Below are positions 46,495 to 54,423 of a DNA stretch of 64,000 nucleotides, in pieces. Source of the DNA: Hymenobacter cellulosilyticus. Its GTDB lineage: Bacteria > Bacteroidota > Bacteroidia > Cytophagales > Hymenobacteraceae. The stretch's first letter is position 1. Each line of letters starts with the position of its first letter. Location of the stretch: NCBI RefSeq assembly GCF_022919215.1, contig NZ_CP095046.1:5074501-5138500 (forward strand). Direction: 5' to 3'. The notes below the pieces were generated by a model, which saw only the letters and a list, made by a program, of their open reading frames with translations, had not been told where the DNA came from and did not search any database. The position numbers and the translations under genes are program-made.

Positions 46495-47133
46495 TTAGTA
46501 GAGCGGCAGATGATAGGCAGCTTCCAAAGCTTGGCGGATCAGACGCAAAAAACGCTCTTCGTCGAGCCGCACCTGCACAATTTCGTAGAGGTTGACAAAG
46601 GAAGCTCCTTCCACGCGGCGCTCATTCACGGCATAGCGCTGGGCGTACAGCGCCAGGTATTGCTCCCCTCTGGCAGTGTAGTAGTGCAGGTTCGGCGTGC
46701 CATCGAATCCGCCCAGGCCCGAGCGAGTAGCCGGCAGCTGCACGAGGTACTCGTGGGGCCTGATCCTGCCGGCTACCGGCTGCTTGGCAGGTTCCAACCG
46801 CAGGAATAACGCCGCTATACTATTCAGCAGCGCTTTATTGGCGAAGCCGCGGGTGCTTAGGCACAGCCGTTGCGGGTAGCGCGTATCCCGAAACAGCTTC
46901 TGCTGCCAGTTCCACTCGACCAACTGCCCTGTCGTGGGAGAAGTATGGGAAACCACCCACTTGTTGCCCATGTAGAACTGGGTGGGCAGCACATGCGGGG
47001 TAACGGTGGTTTTGCGCTGCCAGCCTAGTTCCCGCAGCTCCTCGTCGGGCTCAACCAGCACGGTGACCGAGTCTACCACTCCTACCCGCTCAATGAAAAG
47101 CGTTTCCGTCGGTATAAGCGTGCCCTGCGTCAT
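46495..47133 (-). CDS. Unknown protein, paralogue A, candidate immunity to TNT
   Basis: 212 residues (MTQGTLIPTETLFIERVGVVDSVTV). Its ATG overlaps the TssD-TNT stop by 4 bp (ATGA), the tight translational coupling usual for effector-immunity pairs. Conserved blocks with paralogue B are listed there: WVVSHTSPTTGQLVEWNWQ, HYYTARGEQYLALYAQRY and ASFVNLYEIVQVRLDEE. It is cytosolic by sequence (no signal peptide), which is what a NADase immunity protein needs. The family is unknown to me; known TNT inhibitors (for example mycobacterial IFT) show no clear similarity that I can see. Confidence 0.7.
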   Translation of the reverse strand: MTQGTLIPTETLFIERVGVVDSVTVLVEPDEELRELGWQRKTTVTPHVLPTQFYMGNKWVVSHTSPTTGQLVEWNWQQKLFRDTRYPQRLCLSTRGFANKALLNSIAALFLRLEPAKQPVAGRIRPHEYLVQLPATRSGLGGFDGTPNLHYYTARGEQYLALYAQRYAVNERRVEGASFVNLYEIVQVRLDEERFLRLIRQALEAAYHLPLY

Positions 47134-48376
47134 TTCAGCTTTTTCGCCCGGTTGTTCGGCAATACCTTATACTCGCCGCTGGGCGACGATTTAAGGTCAA
47201 CCTTTATGAATCGTTGGTCTTGCATCTGCTTCCATTCCTGGTAGCGCCACGTATCGTCCTTGAAGAGCAGCCGCATCTGCGTGCCGCCGCCCGGCTGCCC
47301 GTACCAGGGTATTACTTCGGCCAACTCCCCTTCCACCAGGTCGACTGGTATATCATTCAGCACCTCCGCAGTGTAGGCCAAGGGGTACTTATCCTCGGCC
47401 CGGTCCAGGGCCCGCGACTCAAACGACTGCGGTACGGATGGCGTGCCAGCCTTGCCCATCGGCGACATAAAGGTGCCGACAAACGTTACGTCGAACTCGT
47501 CGCCGGCCTCCAGGGGCACCTTATTGGTAGGATCAGCCGGGTCCGGCTTCTTATCCACCACCACGCCCTGGTACCGGTCGAATGTGTCGCCTTTTTTCAG
47601 CTGCACCATCTGCCGCTGATACCCGCCATTTGCCGGGGGCCAGTGCCCGTTCAACGGTTTGGACTGACCATCGGCCGGGTCCACGTAGTAGCTGCTGCAC
47701 ACTAAATCTTCCACAGCTTTCCAGTGCGGAGCCGAGGGCTTGCCGGGCGCGGAAGCAGCGGAAGCAGCGTTGAACAGCCCGTAAATCTGCTCGATGACCT
47801 CCGGCGGCTGCATGTGCTCGGCTCCCCGATGGTTTTGGCAAACTCACTGAGGGTGTACTCGGCTACAAAGGCCTTGGCCGCAGCGGCCGGAGAGGAAACA
47901 GCCGCAGCAGCCGCCAGCGCCAGTGACGGCACCGCCGCCAGGCTTGGCATTTTAGCGGCACCGAGAGCAGCCGCCAGTGCCGGCGCGGCGGGCCCACCCG
48001 AGAGCAGCTCAAACTCGGGCGCGGTGATGGTCAGTTGGCACGTGTAGGCTCCTTCTTCACCCGCCGCGGCGTGAAACACCTCCTCGTAGTGCACGCACTG
48101 GCCGGCGGCAAACTGGATGGTTTCGCGCGGCAAGCGGGCCTGGGAGTCGTCGTAGAACACGACCTGACCGGCCAAGGGCTTGAAGGGCGTGGCGGCCCAG
48201 CTCAGCAGCAGCTCGGCCCCGTCGTCGGGCACGTCGAGCAGCAGCTGCAGGGGTCCTTGCCGCACCCGGGTCGTGACGCGGCCCCGGGCATCGGTGGTTT
48301 GCTGGAAGCTGTAGGAGCACTGCAGCATGGGAATAACGACACCCTCCAAATGGAGCTCAGCATAAAAGGAAGCCAT
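47130..48376 (-). CDS. tssD: TssD (Hcp)-TNT NAD+ glycohydrolase fusion, T6SS effector (frameshift at 47824-47827)
   Basis: Starts MASFYAELHLEGVVIPMLQ (ATG 48376). Residues 1 to about 137 match Bacteroidota TssD: CSYSFQQTTDARGRVTTRVR, VVFYDDSQARLPRETIQFAAGQCVHYEEVFHA and TCQLTITAPEFELLSGG. An Ala-rich linker follows. The frame then shifts; one extra C at 47824-47827 restores TIGGAEHMQPPEV, giving 415 residues. The C-terminal part is a TNT domain: NGHWPPANGGYQ, FDRY (catalytic Arg), a 25-residue insert, GTFMSP, SFESRAL, and PWYGQPGGGTQM (catalytic Gln). TNT hydrolyses NAD+. The site where several TNTs carry His reads PLAY here. The toxin would be delivered in the tube itself. First gene of a five-gene operon. 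Confidence 0.85.
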
Positions 48377-48410
48377 AGACAATCGGGAATAAGCTTACAA
48401 CATAGCGTTG

Positions 48411-48418
48411 GCAAGATA
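48411..48418 (-). promoter_or_regulatory. Candidate -7 box of the TssD-TNT operon
   Basis: On the minus strand this reads TATCTTGC, close to TAnnTTTG, 34 bp before the ATG. The same word occurs before the SseB-like gene. No good -33 element is visible. Confidence 0.3.
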
Positions 48419-48505
48419 GAAACTTACGCCTAACCAAGCCCGGCCACGGCGCCAAGGTCTGCTACCTGCCGATTTCAGCCCCGGCCGGGCACCTCGATTT
48501 TTAGC

Positions 48506-49447
48506 TTATCCTAGCACCTGGCCCAGCCCAAACAGCAGGGTGAAAACCAGCGTAGTCAGGGCCATCTGCTTCAGCAGCGGGTCGAGCTGCATCGAATCCT
48601 GACGCTGCCACACGGCGCGGGCGTTGCGCAGCAGCAGCGGGGCGGCCAGCAGAAACAGCCACTGCCAGGGCGAATGGTAGGTAAGGGCCACATAGACAAT
48701 GGCTGCGCCCAGGCCCAGCACCAGCAACAGCCAGTGGTAGCGCCGGGCCCGCACCGGCCCCAGCCGCACCGGAATCGTGATTTTGCCGGCCAGCTCATCG
48801 GAGCGAATGTCCCGGATATTGTTCACGTTCAGCACGGCTGTGGCAAAGCAGCCTAGGGCCGCCGCCGGCAGCAGCACGCCAAGCGGCAGCTCCCGGGCCT
48901 GCAGATAATACGTGCCGCACACGCCCACCAGCCCGAAAAAGATAAACACCGACAAGTCGCCCAGGCCGGCGTAGCCGTAGGGCTTGGAGCCCGCCGTGTA
49001 ATTGACGGCCGCCCAGATGGCCGAGAGGCCCAGCACCAGAAACGAGAGAAACACCCACAGACCCGAAAGCCCCAATGCCACCCACAGCAGGCTGATGCCG
49101 GCCAGAAACGACAAAACCCCAAACACGACCATGCCCTTTTTCATCTGGGCCGGGGTAATAGCGCCCGACTGCACGGCCCGCTGCGGCCCTTCCCGATGCA
49201 CGCTGTCGGCCCCGTTCTGAGAGTCGCCGTAGTCGTTGGCCAGGTTGCTCAGAATCTGAAGCAAAATGGTGGTCAGGGCGGCCAGGCCCACTACCGCGCC
49301 CCGAAATTGCCCGTGGGCAGCGGCCAGAAAGCCGCCCATCATGATGCTGGCCAGGGCCAGGGGCAGCGTGCGGGGCCGAAAAGCGGAAATCCAGGCTTTG
49401 GCCGGACTAGCCGGCGCGGGAGAAGCGGAAGCAGGAATGGTAGACAT
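48506..49447 (-). CDS. menA: 1,4-dihydroxy-2-naphthoate polyprenyltransferase
   Basis: 313 residues from the ATG at 49447 (MSTIPASASPAPASPAKAWISAFRPRTLPLA); a longer frame to 49486 has a doubtful leader. UbiA-type motifs: NLANDYGDSQNGADS (first Asp-rich motif) and VNNIRDIRSDELAGKITIPVRLG (second). Eight or nine membrane helices follow. It attaches the polyprenyl chain in menaquinone biosynthesis at the inner membrane. The gene is alone, upstream of the TssD operon (129 bp gap), and repeat family C lies just upstream of its start. Confidence 0.9.
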   Translation of the reverse strand: MSTIPASASPAPASPAKAWISAFRPRTLPLALASIMMGGFLAAAHGQFRGAVVGLAALTTILLQILSNLANDYGDSQNGADSVHREGPQRAVQSGAITPAQMKKGMVVFGVLSFLAGISLLWVALGLSGLWVFLSFLVLGLSAIWAAVNYTAGSKPYGYAGLGDLSVFIFFGLVGVCGTYYLQARELPLGVLLPAAALGCFATAVLNVNNIRDIRSDELAGKITIPVRLGPVRARRYHWLLLVLGLGAAIVYVALTYHSPWQWLFLLAAPLLLRNARAVWQRQDSMQLDPLLKQMALTTLVFTLLFGLGQVLG

Positions 49448-49461
49448 AGAAAACAACAAAA

Positions 49462-49547
49462 CGTCATGCCAAGCGGGCTGAAGCACCTTCCCAGCCCTAG
49501 TAAGCTACTTACTGCGGAAGAGGTGCTTCGGCACGCTTGGCATGACG
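49462..49547. repeat. Palindromic intergenic repeat, family C
   Basis: 86 bp with terminal arms CGTCATGCCAAGC and GCTTGGCATGACG, then GAAGCACCT and AGGTGCTTC toward the centre. Same general design as families A and B (terminal GTCAT), but without the central AAAGCCC stem. It lies between menA and the peroxidase gene. Confidence 0.7.
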
Positions 49548-49567
49548 CTCAGAAAAAAGGCAAAAAA

Positions 49568-50163
49568 TTACTTCAGAATAGCCGCTACCAGCTCGTCGCT
49601 CATGGGCTTTACCTTCGAGGGTAAAAGCCTACTACCTGCCCCTGCTCGTCGACCAGGTACTTGCAGAAGTTCCAGTCGGGCGCGTCGCTGATGGCCCCGT
49701 TCCGGGACTTGTCGGCCAGGAACTGGTAGAGCGGGGCCGTGTCATCACCCTTTACCGAGACTTTGGCAAACATGGGGAAAGTCACGCCGTAGTTTTTCTC
49801 GCAGAAGGTGGCAATCTGCTCATTTGAGCCCGGCTCCTGCCCGCCGAAGTTGTTGGCCGGAAAGCCCAGCACCGTCACCCGGTCGCCGTGCTTCTTGTAG
49901 AGCTCCTCCAGCTCCTTGTACTGGGGCGTGTAGCCACACTCCGAAGCCACGTTCACGATAAGCAGCTTTTTGCCCTTGAACTGACTGAGCGGCACACTTT
50001 TGCCGTCAATGGTTTGCACGGTAAAGTCGTAGACGGAGCCGCGGGCGGCAGTTTCGGGAGCAGAGCTGGTCATGGAGCCGGAAGGGGTAGATGAAGTGGA
50101 GGGAGAAGATAAGCCGCAGGCGCCCAGCAGGGAACCAAGCAGCAGAATACCGACAGTTTTCAT
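49568..50163 (-). CDS. Glutathione peroxidase lipoprotein (frameshift at 49619-49621)
   Basis: From ATG 50163: MKTVGILLLGSLLGAC is a lipobox, then a Ser/Thr-rich linker. The peroxidase part has LLIVNVASECGYTPQYKELEEL (Cys), FPANNFGGQEPGSNEQIATFC, and DAPDWNFCKYLVDEQ (Trp). The frame ends early as GFYPRR; one extra base in the run at 49619-49621 restores GFYPSKVKPMSDELVAAILK and the normal C-terminus, for 198 residues. It reduces lipid or organic hydroperoxides at the periplasmic or outer-membrane face, probably with thioredoxin-like donors. Confidence 0.84.
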
Positions 50164-50269
50164 AGCAGGAAGAGTAGGGCTGAAAAAAAGCGGGCACGGC
50201 TGCGGCACCAGCGTAACTCTCCGGCGCAAAGCAATGTTTCGCGCCAGACAAGGTAGGGCCTTTTAGCGC

Positions 50270-50851
50270 TTAGGTGCGCTTCTCGGTAAGCCACTTTTCC
50301 AGGTCCGTAGGCACGTAGGCCAGCATCTTGTTGAGTAGGCCGGCGGGAGTATCGTCCTGCTGAAGCTGGGCGCGGTTTTCGGGCCGCAGGAAGCCTTCGG
50401 TCACCATGTGGTCCAGAAACTGCAGCTGGTGGTTGTAGAAACCCTGCACGTTGAAGACCCCGCTGGGCTTTTTATGCAGCCCCAGCTGGCCCCAGGTCAG
50501 AACCTCGAACAGCTCTTCCAGGGTACCAAAGCCGCCGGGCATGGCAATAAAGCCCTCGGCCAGCTCGGCCATCAGCAGCTTCCGCTCGTGCATGCTTTTC
50601 ACGATGTGCAGCTCCGTCAGGCCCAGGTGAGCCAGCTCCTTATCAGCCAGGAAGTCGGGAATCACGCCGATGCTCTTGCCTCCATTGCGGATAACGCTGT
50701 CGGCCACGGCGCCCATCAAACCCACCCGGCCCCCACCGTACACCAGCGTGATGCCCCGCTGGGCCAGCTCCTGCCCCATCAGGTCGGCCTGCTGGCGGTA
50801 CACTTCATTGAATCCGGGGCTGGCCCCACAGTACACGGCAACGCTTTTCAT
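50270..50851 (-). CDS. LOG family protein (TIGR00730-type nucleotide hydrolase)
   Basis: 193 residues from ATG 50851 (MKSVAVYCGASPGFNEVY). Rossmann-like with the lysine-decarboxylase-type signature MPGGFGTLEELFEVLTWGQLG (PGGxGTxxE) and VYGGGRVGLMG. Members hydrolyse cytokinin or AMP ribosides to the free base. In bacteria the physiological role is often unclear, possibly nucleotide salvage. A hairpin downstream of argS separates it from the ligase gene. Confidence 0.88.
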   Translation of the reverse strand: MKSVAVYCGASPGFNEVYRQQADLMGQELAQRGITLVYGGGRVGLMGAVADSVIRNGGKSIGVIPDFLADKELAHLGLTELHIVKSMHERKLLMAELAEGFIAMPGGFGTLEELFEVLTWGQLGLHKKPSGVFNVQGFYNHQLQFLDHMVTEGFLRPENRAQLQQDDTPAGLLNKMLAYVPTDLEKWLTEKRT

Positions 50852-50882
50852 ATCGTCAGTTTTTTGAATCAGGTGAAAATCA

Positions 50883-50914
50883 AAACGCCCCTCCTTTCGC
50901 AAAGAGGGGCGTTT
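50883..50914. terminator. Terminator downstream of argS
   Basis: AAACGCCCCTC pairs with GAGGGGCGTTT around a ten-base loop, 9 bp past the argS stop on the minus strand. A- and T-runs flank both sides. Confidence 0.8.
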
Positions 50915-50922
50915 CAGGAGCT

Positions 50923-52716
50923 TTACATCCGCTCCGGTACCTCAATGCCGAGCAGCTTCATGCTGGCCTTGATGGCGCGGCCCGTCTGGGTTGACAGGGC
51001 TACGCGGAAAGCCCGCTTGGCTTCGTCGGGCTCGGCCAGCACCTGTACCTCGGCGTAGAACCGGTTGTAGGCTTTGGCTAGGTCGTAGGCATATTGGGCC
51101 ACTATGGCGGGTGAAAACGTGCGGGCGGCTTCGGTTACCACGTTAGCGTAGCGGGCCAGCTCCTCTATCATTTCCCGCTCCGACTTTTGCAGGTCGCCAA
51201 TACTCAGGAAGTCAGCAGTGGAATTAACGCCCATCTGCTCGGCCTTGCGGCGCAACTGGGCAATCCGGGCGTGGGAGTACTGAATGAACGGACCCGTGTG
51301 CCCTTCCAGACTCACCGATTCCTCGGGGTTGAAAAGCATCCGCTTCTTGGGGTCGACTTTCAGCAGGTAGTACTTCAGCGCGCCCAGGCCCAGGGTGTGA
51401 AACAGCTGAGCCTGCTCGTCTTCGGTCAGGCCCTCGATTTTACCTTTTTCCAGGGTTGCGGCTTTGGCGGCTTCCACCACTTCGCGCACCAGCTCGTCGG
51501 CATCGACCACCGTTCCTTCGCGCGACTTCATCTTGCCCGAGGGCAAATCCACCATGCCGTAGCTGAGGTGGTAAATGGCGTCGGCGTAGGGCTTGCCCAG
51601 CTTTTTGAGCACGGCCTTGAGCACCTGCATGTGGTAGTTCTGCTCGTCGGCAATGACGTAGACGCTCAGGTCGTAGCCAAAATCCTGGTACTTGAGCTCC
51701 GCCGTGCCCAGGTCCTGGGTGATGTAAACCGAGGTGCCGTCGGCACGCAGCAAAAGCTTCTCGTCGAGACCTTCCTCCTTGAGGTCAACCCACACCGAGC
51801 CGTCTTCTTTCTTGAAGAACACGCCCTTCTGCAGGCCTTCCTCTACGCGCTCCTTGCCCAGCAGGTAGGTACCCGACTCGTAATAGTATTTGTCGAAATC
51901 GACGCCAATGGTGGTGTAGGTTTCGTTGAAGCCCTCGTACACCCAGCCGTTCATCTGCTTCCACAAGTTCACTACGGCTTCGTCATTGGCTTCCCAGGCG
52001 CGCAGCATGTCCTGGGCTTCGAGCATCATCGGGGCCTGGCGCTTGGCCACGTCGGCGGCCACACCCTCGGCTTCAAGCTGCTTTACCTGCTCGCGGTAGT
52101 GCTTCTCAAACAGCACGTAGTACTTACCAGCCAGATGGTCGCCCTTGATGCCTGCGCTCTGCGGGGTTTCGCCGTGGCCGTACTGCTGGTAGGCCAGCAT
52201 CGACTTACAGATGTGAATGCCCCGGTCATTGACCAGGTTAGCCTTGGTGACGGTAGCGCCGGTAGCACCCAGAATCCCGGCCACCGAGTAGCCCAGGAAG
52301 TTGTTGCGCAAATGGCCCAGGTGCAGGGGCTTGTTCGTATTGGGCGAGGAATACTCCACCACCACGTCCTGGGGGCCGCCGGTACGTACCGGGGCGCCGT
52401 CGGGCTGCTGCACCAGGCCCTGAAAGAGGCGCAGCCACTCCTGGTCGGCTACTTCCAGATTCAGGAAGCCCTTTACCACGTTGAAGCCGCTGATGCGGGG
52501 TTCGTTGCCGGTCAGCCACTCGCCCAGAGCCTGCCCGATCTGCTCGGGGCCTTTGCCCAGGGTTTTGGTCAGGGAGAAGGTTACGAGGGTGAAAGAGCCG
52601 GCAAATTCCTTGCGCGTGGGCTGAATCACGAGCTGGTCGGCCGCAACCGTAACGCTAAAAGCCTGCTGTATAGCCGCGCTCAGCGCCGCTCTGATGTCCT
52701 GTTCGAGTTGTTGCAC
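50923..52716 (-). CDS. argS: Arginine--tRNA ligase
   Basis: 597 residues, near full length for the bacterial enzyme. The N-terminal additional domain begins MQQLEQDIRAALSAAIQ. HIGH motif: KPLHLGHLRNNFLG (about 130). KMSKS equivalent: SGKMKSREGTVVDADELV (about 395), typical of ArgRS. Anticodon-binding C-terminal helices end in LGIEVPERM. The enzyme needs tRNA for arginine activation. Preceded on its strand by a good promoter and, further upstream, by the GGTAAACA cluster, so its expression may be regulated. Divided from the arginase gene by a 411-bp gap. Confidence 0.95.
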   Translation of the reverse strand: MQQLEQDIRAALSAAIQQAFSVTVAADQLVIQPTRKEFAGSFTLVTFSLTKTLGKGPEQIGQALGEWLTGNEPRISGFNVVKGFLNLEVADQEWLRLFQGLVQQPDGAPVRTGGPQDVVVEYSSPNTNKPLHLGHLRNNFLGYSVAGILGATGATVTKANLVNDRGIHICKSMLAYQQYGHGETPQSAGIKGDHLAGKYYVLFEKHYREQVKQLEAEGVAADVAKRQAPMMLEAQDMLRAWEANDEAVVNLWKQMNGWVYEGFNETYTTIGVDFDKYYYESGTYLLGKERVEEGLQKGVFFKKEDGSVWVDLKEEGLDEKLLLRADGTSVYITQDLGTAELKYQDFGYDLSVYVIADEQNYHMQVLKAVLKKLGKPYADAIYHLSYGMVDLPSGKMKSREGTVVDADELVREVVEAAKAATLEKGKIEGLTEDEQAQLFHTLGLGALKYYLLKVDPKKRMLFNPEESVSLEGHTGPFIQYSHARIAQLRRKAEQMGVNSTADFLSIGDLQKSEREMIEELARYANVVTEAARTFSPAIVAQYAYDLAKAYNRFYAEVQVLAEPDEAKRAFRVALSTQTGRAIKASMKLLGIEVPERM

Positions 52717-52780
52717 GGGGTGCTTATTAAATAGGAGCTCCGCCAGGGGCTCCGGGAAATGCGGCGGAAAGTTGAATGCG

Positions 52781-52811
52781 CAAAAGTAGCGGAAGCCAAG
52801 TCGGGTTCAAA
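52781..52811 (-). promoter_or_regulatory. argS promoter, TTTG-N19-TAnnTTTG
   Basis: On the minus strand, TTTG (52811 to 52808), 19 bp spacer, then TACTTTTG (52788 to 52781): both match the Bacteroidota sigma-A consensus with the preferred spacing. The expected start of transcription is about 58 bases before the argS ATG. Confidence 0.65.
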
Positions 52812-52894
52812 CAAGAACCTGCACACAGCTTTTACCAAAGCAGCAGCCCGTTTCTTAGCTTGCCCAACCGTACTTTCAACCTAAAAGGATGTTG

Positions 52895-53058
52895 GGTAAA
52901 CAGCTACTAACAAACTATGACTTTGCTTACCAGTTCGGGTAGACATCCTTCCAAATTACAGCCTACTGGCTACCATTAGGTAAACAATTGACAAAAATCA
53001 ATCACAAAGTTTACCATTTTTGGTAAACATCATTTAATTTAATAGGCAATTGTTTACC
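52895..53058. promoter_or_regulatory. Cluster of GGTAAACA operator-like repeats
   Basis: In 164 bp: GGTAAACA at 52895 and 52979, GTTTACC-N6-GGTAAAC as a dyad at 53009-53028, and TGTTTACC at 53051-53058. GGTAAACAATTG (52979) and CAATTGTTTACC (53047) form a perfect 12-bp inverted pair around the dyad. A degenerate dyad TTACCAGTTCGGGTAGACA lies at 52927-52945. It is AT-rich and lies upstream of the argS promoter, past the arginase stop. Looks like binding sites of an unknown regulator; the whole 52717-53127 gap holds no gene. Confidence 0.5.
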
Positions 53059-53127
53059 CTGCTGTAGTAGCTTTCAATCTGCTTTTTTCTCTGGTGTAGC
53101 CACAGCTTACAGCCCACCCCTCTGCTC

Positions 53128-54101
53128 CTACCGGCTGGTCACGTCTTCCATGCGCAGGCGCTCCAGAATTGCATCAGTTGAGGCTTCGAGGATATCAAAG
53201 GCATTCTTGGCCATGGTATTCTCGTTGTCCAGCGTCGGGTTGATTTCCACCATTTCGAAGCATACTACCCGGTCGTTGTCGAGCAGAGCGCGGCACAGGC
53301 TGATGGCTTCGTCCACATTCAGGCCATCCACCACGGGCGTGCCGGTGCCTTTGGAGAAGCGCGAGTCGAGCGAGTCCACGTCGAAGCTGATGTAGACCAG
53401 GTCGCAGAAGCGGAGCCGCTCGTAGATTTCGCGGGCCACCTGCCGGGCGCCTTTGGCCTTGAACTCGGGCAGCTTGAAGTTTTTAATACCGAGGCGGTCG
53501 ATGACGGCATCTTCCTCGTGCTCCGTGTCGCGCACGACCACGTACACCAGATGCTCGGGGCTGACCTTGGGGCCTTCTTCGCCCAGATTTTGCAGGCGAC
53601 GCCAGAAAAACTCGGTTTCCGGGTCCAGCTCGTTGCGCTGGCACTGCCGGTTGTCCTCGCCCAGAGCCATGGCCAGGGGCATGCCGTGCATGTTGCCCGA
53701 GGGCGTGGTGTAGGGCGAGTGGATATCGGCGTGGGCATCAATCCAGACGACGCCCAGCGTCTTGTAGGGATTGGCAGCCTTGATGCCAGCAATGGTGGCG
53801 GCGGCGTTGCTGTGGTCGCCGGCCAGCACTACCGGGAATTCGCCGAAGCGGAGCGTTTGCTCCACGTTGTTGGCAATAGCCTTTTGCACCGTATACACCG
53901 AGTCGATGTGCTTGGCAAAAGGGAAATGGTTTTTGTCGAACAACACGTGGTTCTGATCCGGCACGGCGACGGCGTTGAAGCGGCGGAAATAGTCAGAACC
54001 TTTGTTCAGGCAGGCAATCCGGAGGGCATCCACCCCAGACTGGCCCCACGAGTACCGGCTCCTAGTTCGGAGCGGACTTCGATGAGCTTAATGCGGCGCA
54101 T
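53128..54101 (-). CDS. rocF: Arginase (frameshift at 54033-54036)
   Basis: MRRIKLIEVRSELGAGTRGASLG starts at ATG 54101; the frame then shifts at a C-run, and one extra C restores ASLGVDALRIACLNKGSDYF, for 324 residues. Manganese ligands: GDHSNAA, WIDAHADIHS and SFDVDSLDSR. SGNMHGMPLA is the arginase-type carboxylate-binding loop, favouring arginase over agmatinase. Product: ornithine and urea. Divergent from the arginine decarboxylase gene (323-bp gap), so arginine flux may be decided between the two; argS lies on its other side. Confidence 0.85.
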
Positions 54102-54423
54102 ATTTACATGGGCAATAAAAGGTAAAAGGGTTAGATGCTTGCCGATTGAGTGGGTGGGAATTCCCCTCAGGCTTGACGCGTACGGACCTTCCGCCGCGAC
54201 CAACGAACAAAGCACAACCAAAACCCCGCGGGCGGGGTATCTTTGCGGGCACTAAGTTCGACAAAAGCTCGACCAGTTGAAAATCCCCGGTCCGTCAGCT
54301 CAGGCAAAGTTTTTTTCACCCGCGGCACTTCGTTACTAACAACGAGCGTTGTGGCGAGTTAATGCCCTTTATCCGGCTCCGTTGACTGTTTCTTAACATC
54401 AGTTTCCTCCCTCTCTACTTCGA
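54102..54423. promoter_or_regulatory. Divergent promoter region of arginase and arginine decarboxylase
   Basis: Holds TATCTTTG at 54238-54245 on the plus strand, a fit to the -7 consensus, and a CCCCGCGGGCGGGG hairpin just before it (54224-54237). No convincing -33 element. An A-rich stretch near 54116-54130 may serve the arginase side. No gene in the gap. Confidence 0.4.

Noticed and set aside
51187..52734. A 515-residue open frame opposite argS
   Set aside because: High-GC shadow frame; argS on the minus strand is complete and unmistakable, and the antisense product has no protein character (Val/Leu/Gly/His-rich).
52895..53058. GGTAAACA cluster as a replication origin (DnaA boxes)
   Set aside because: The words do not match TTATNCACA, and no origin genes lie nearby; a regulator site is simpler.
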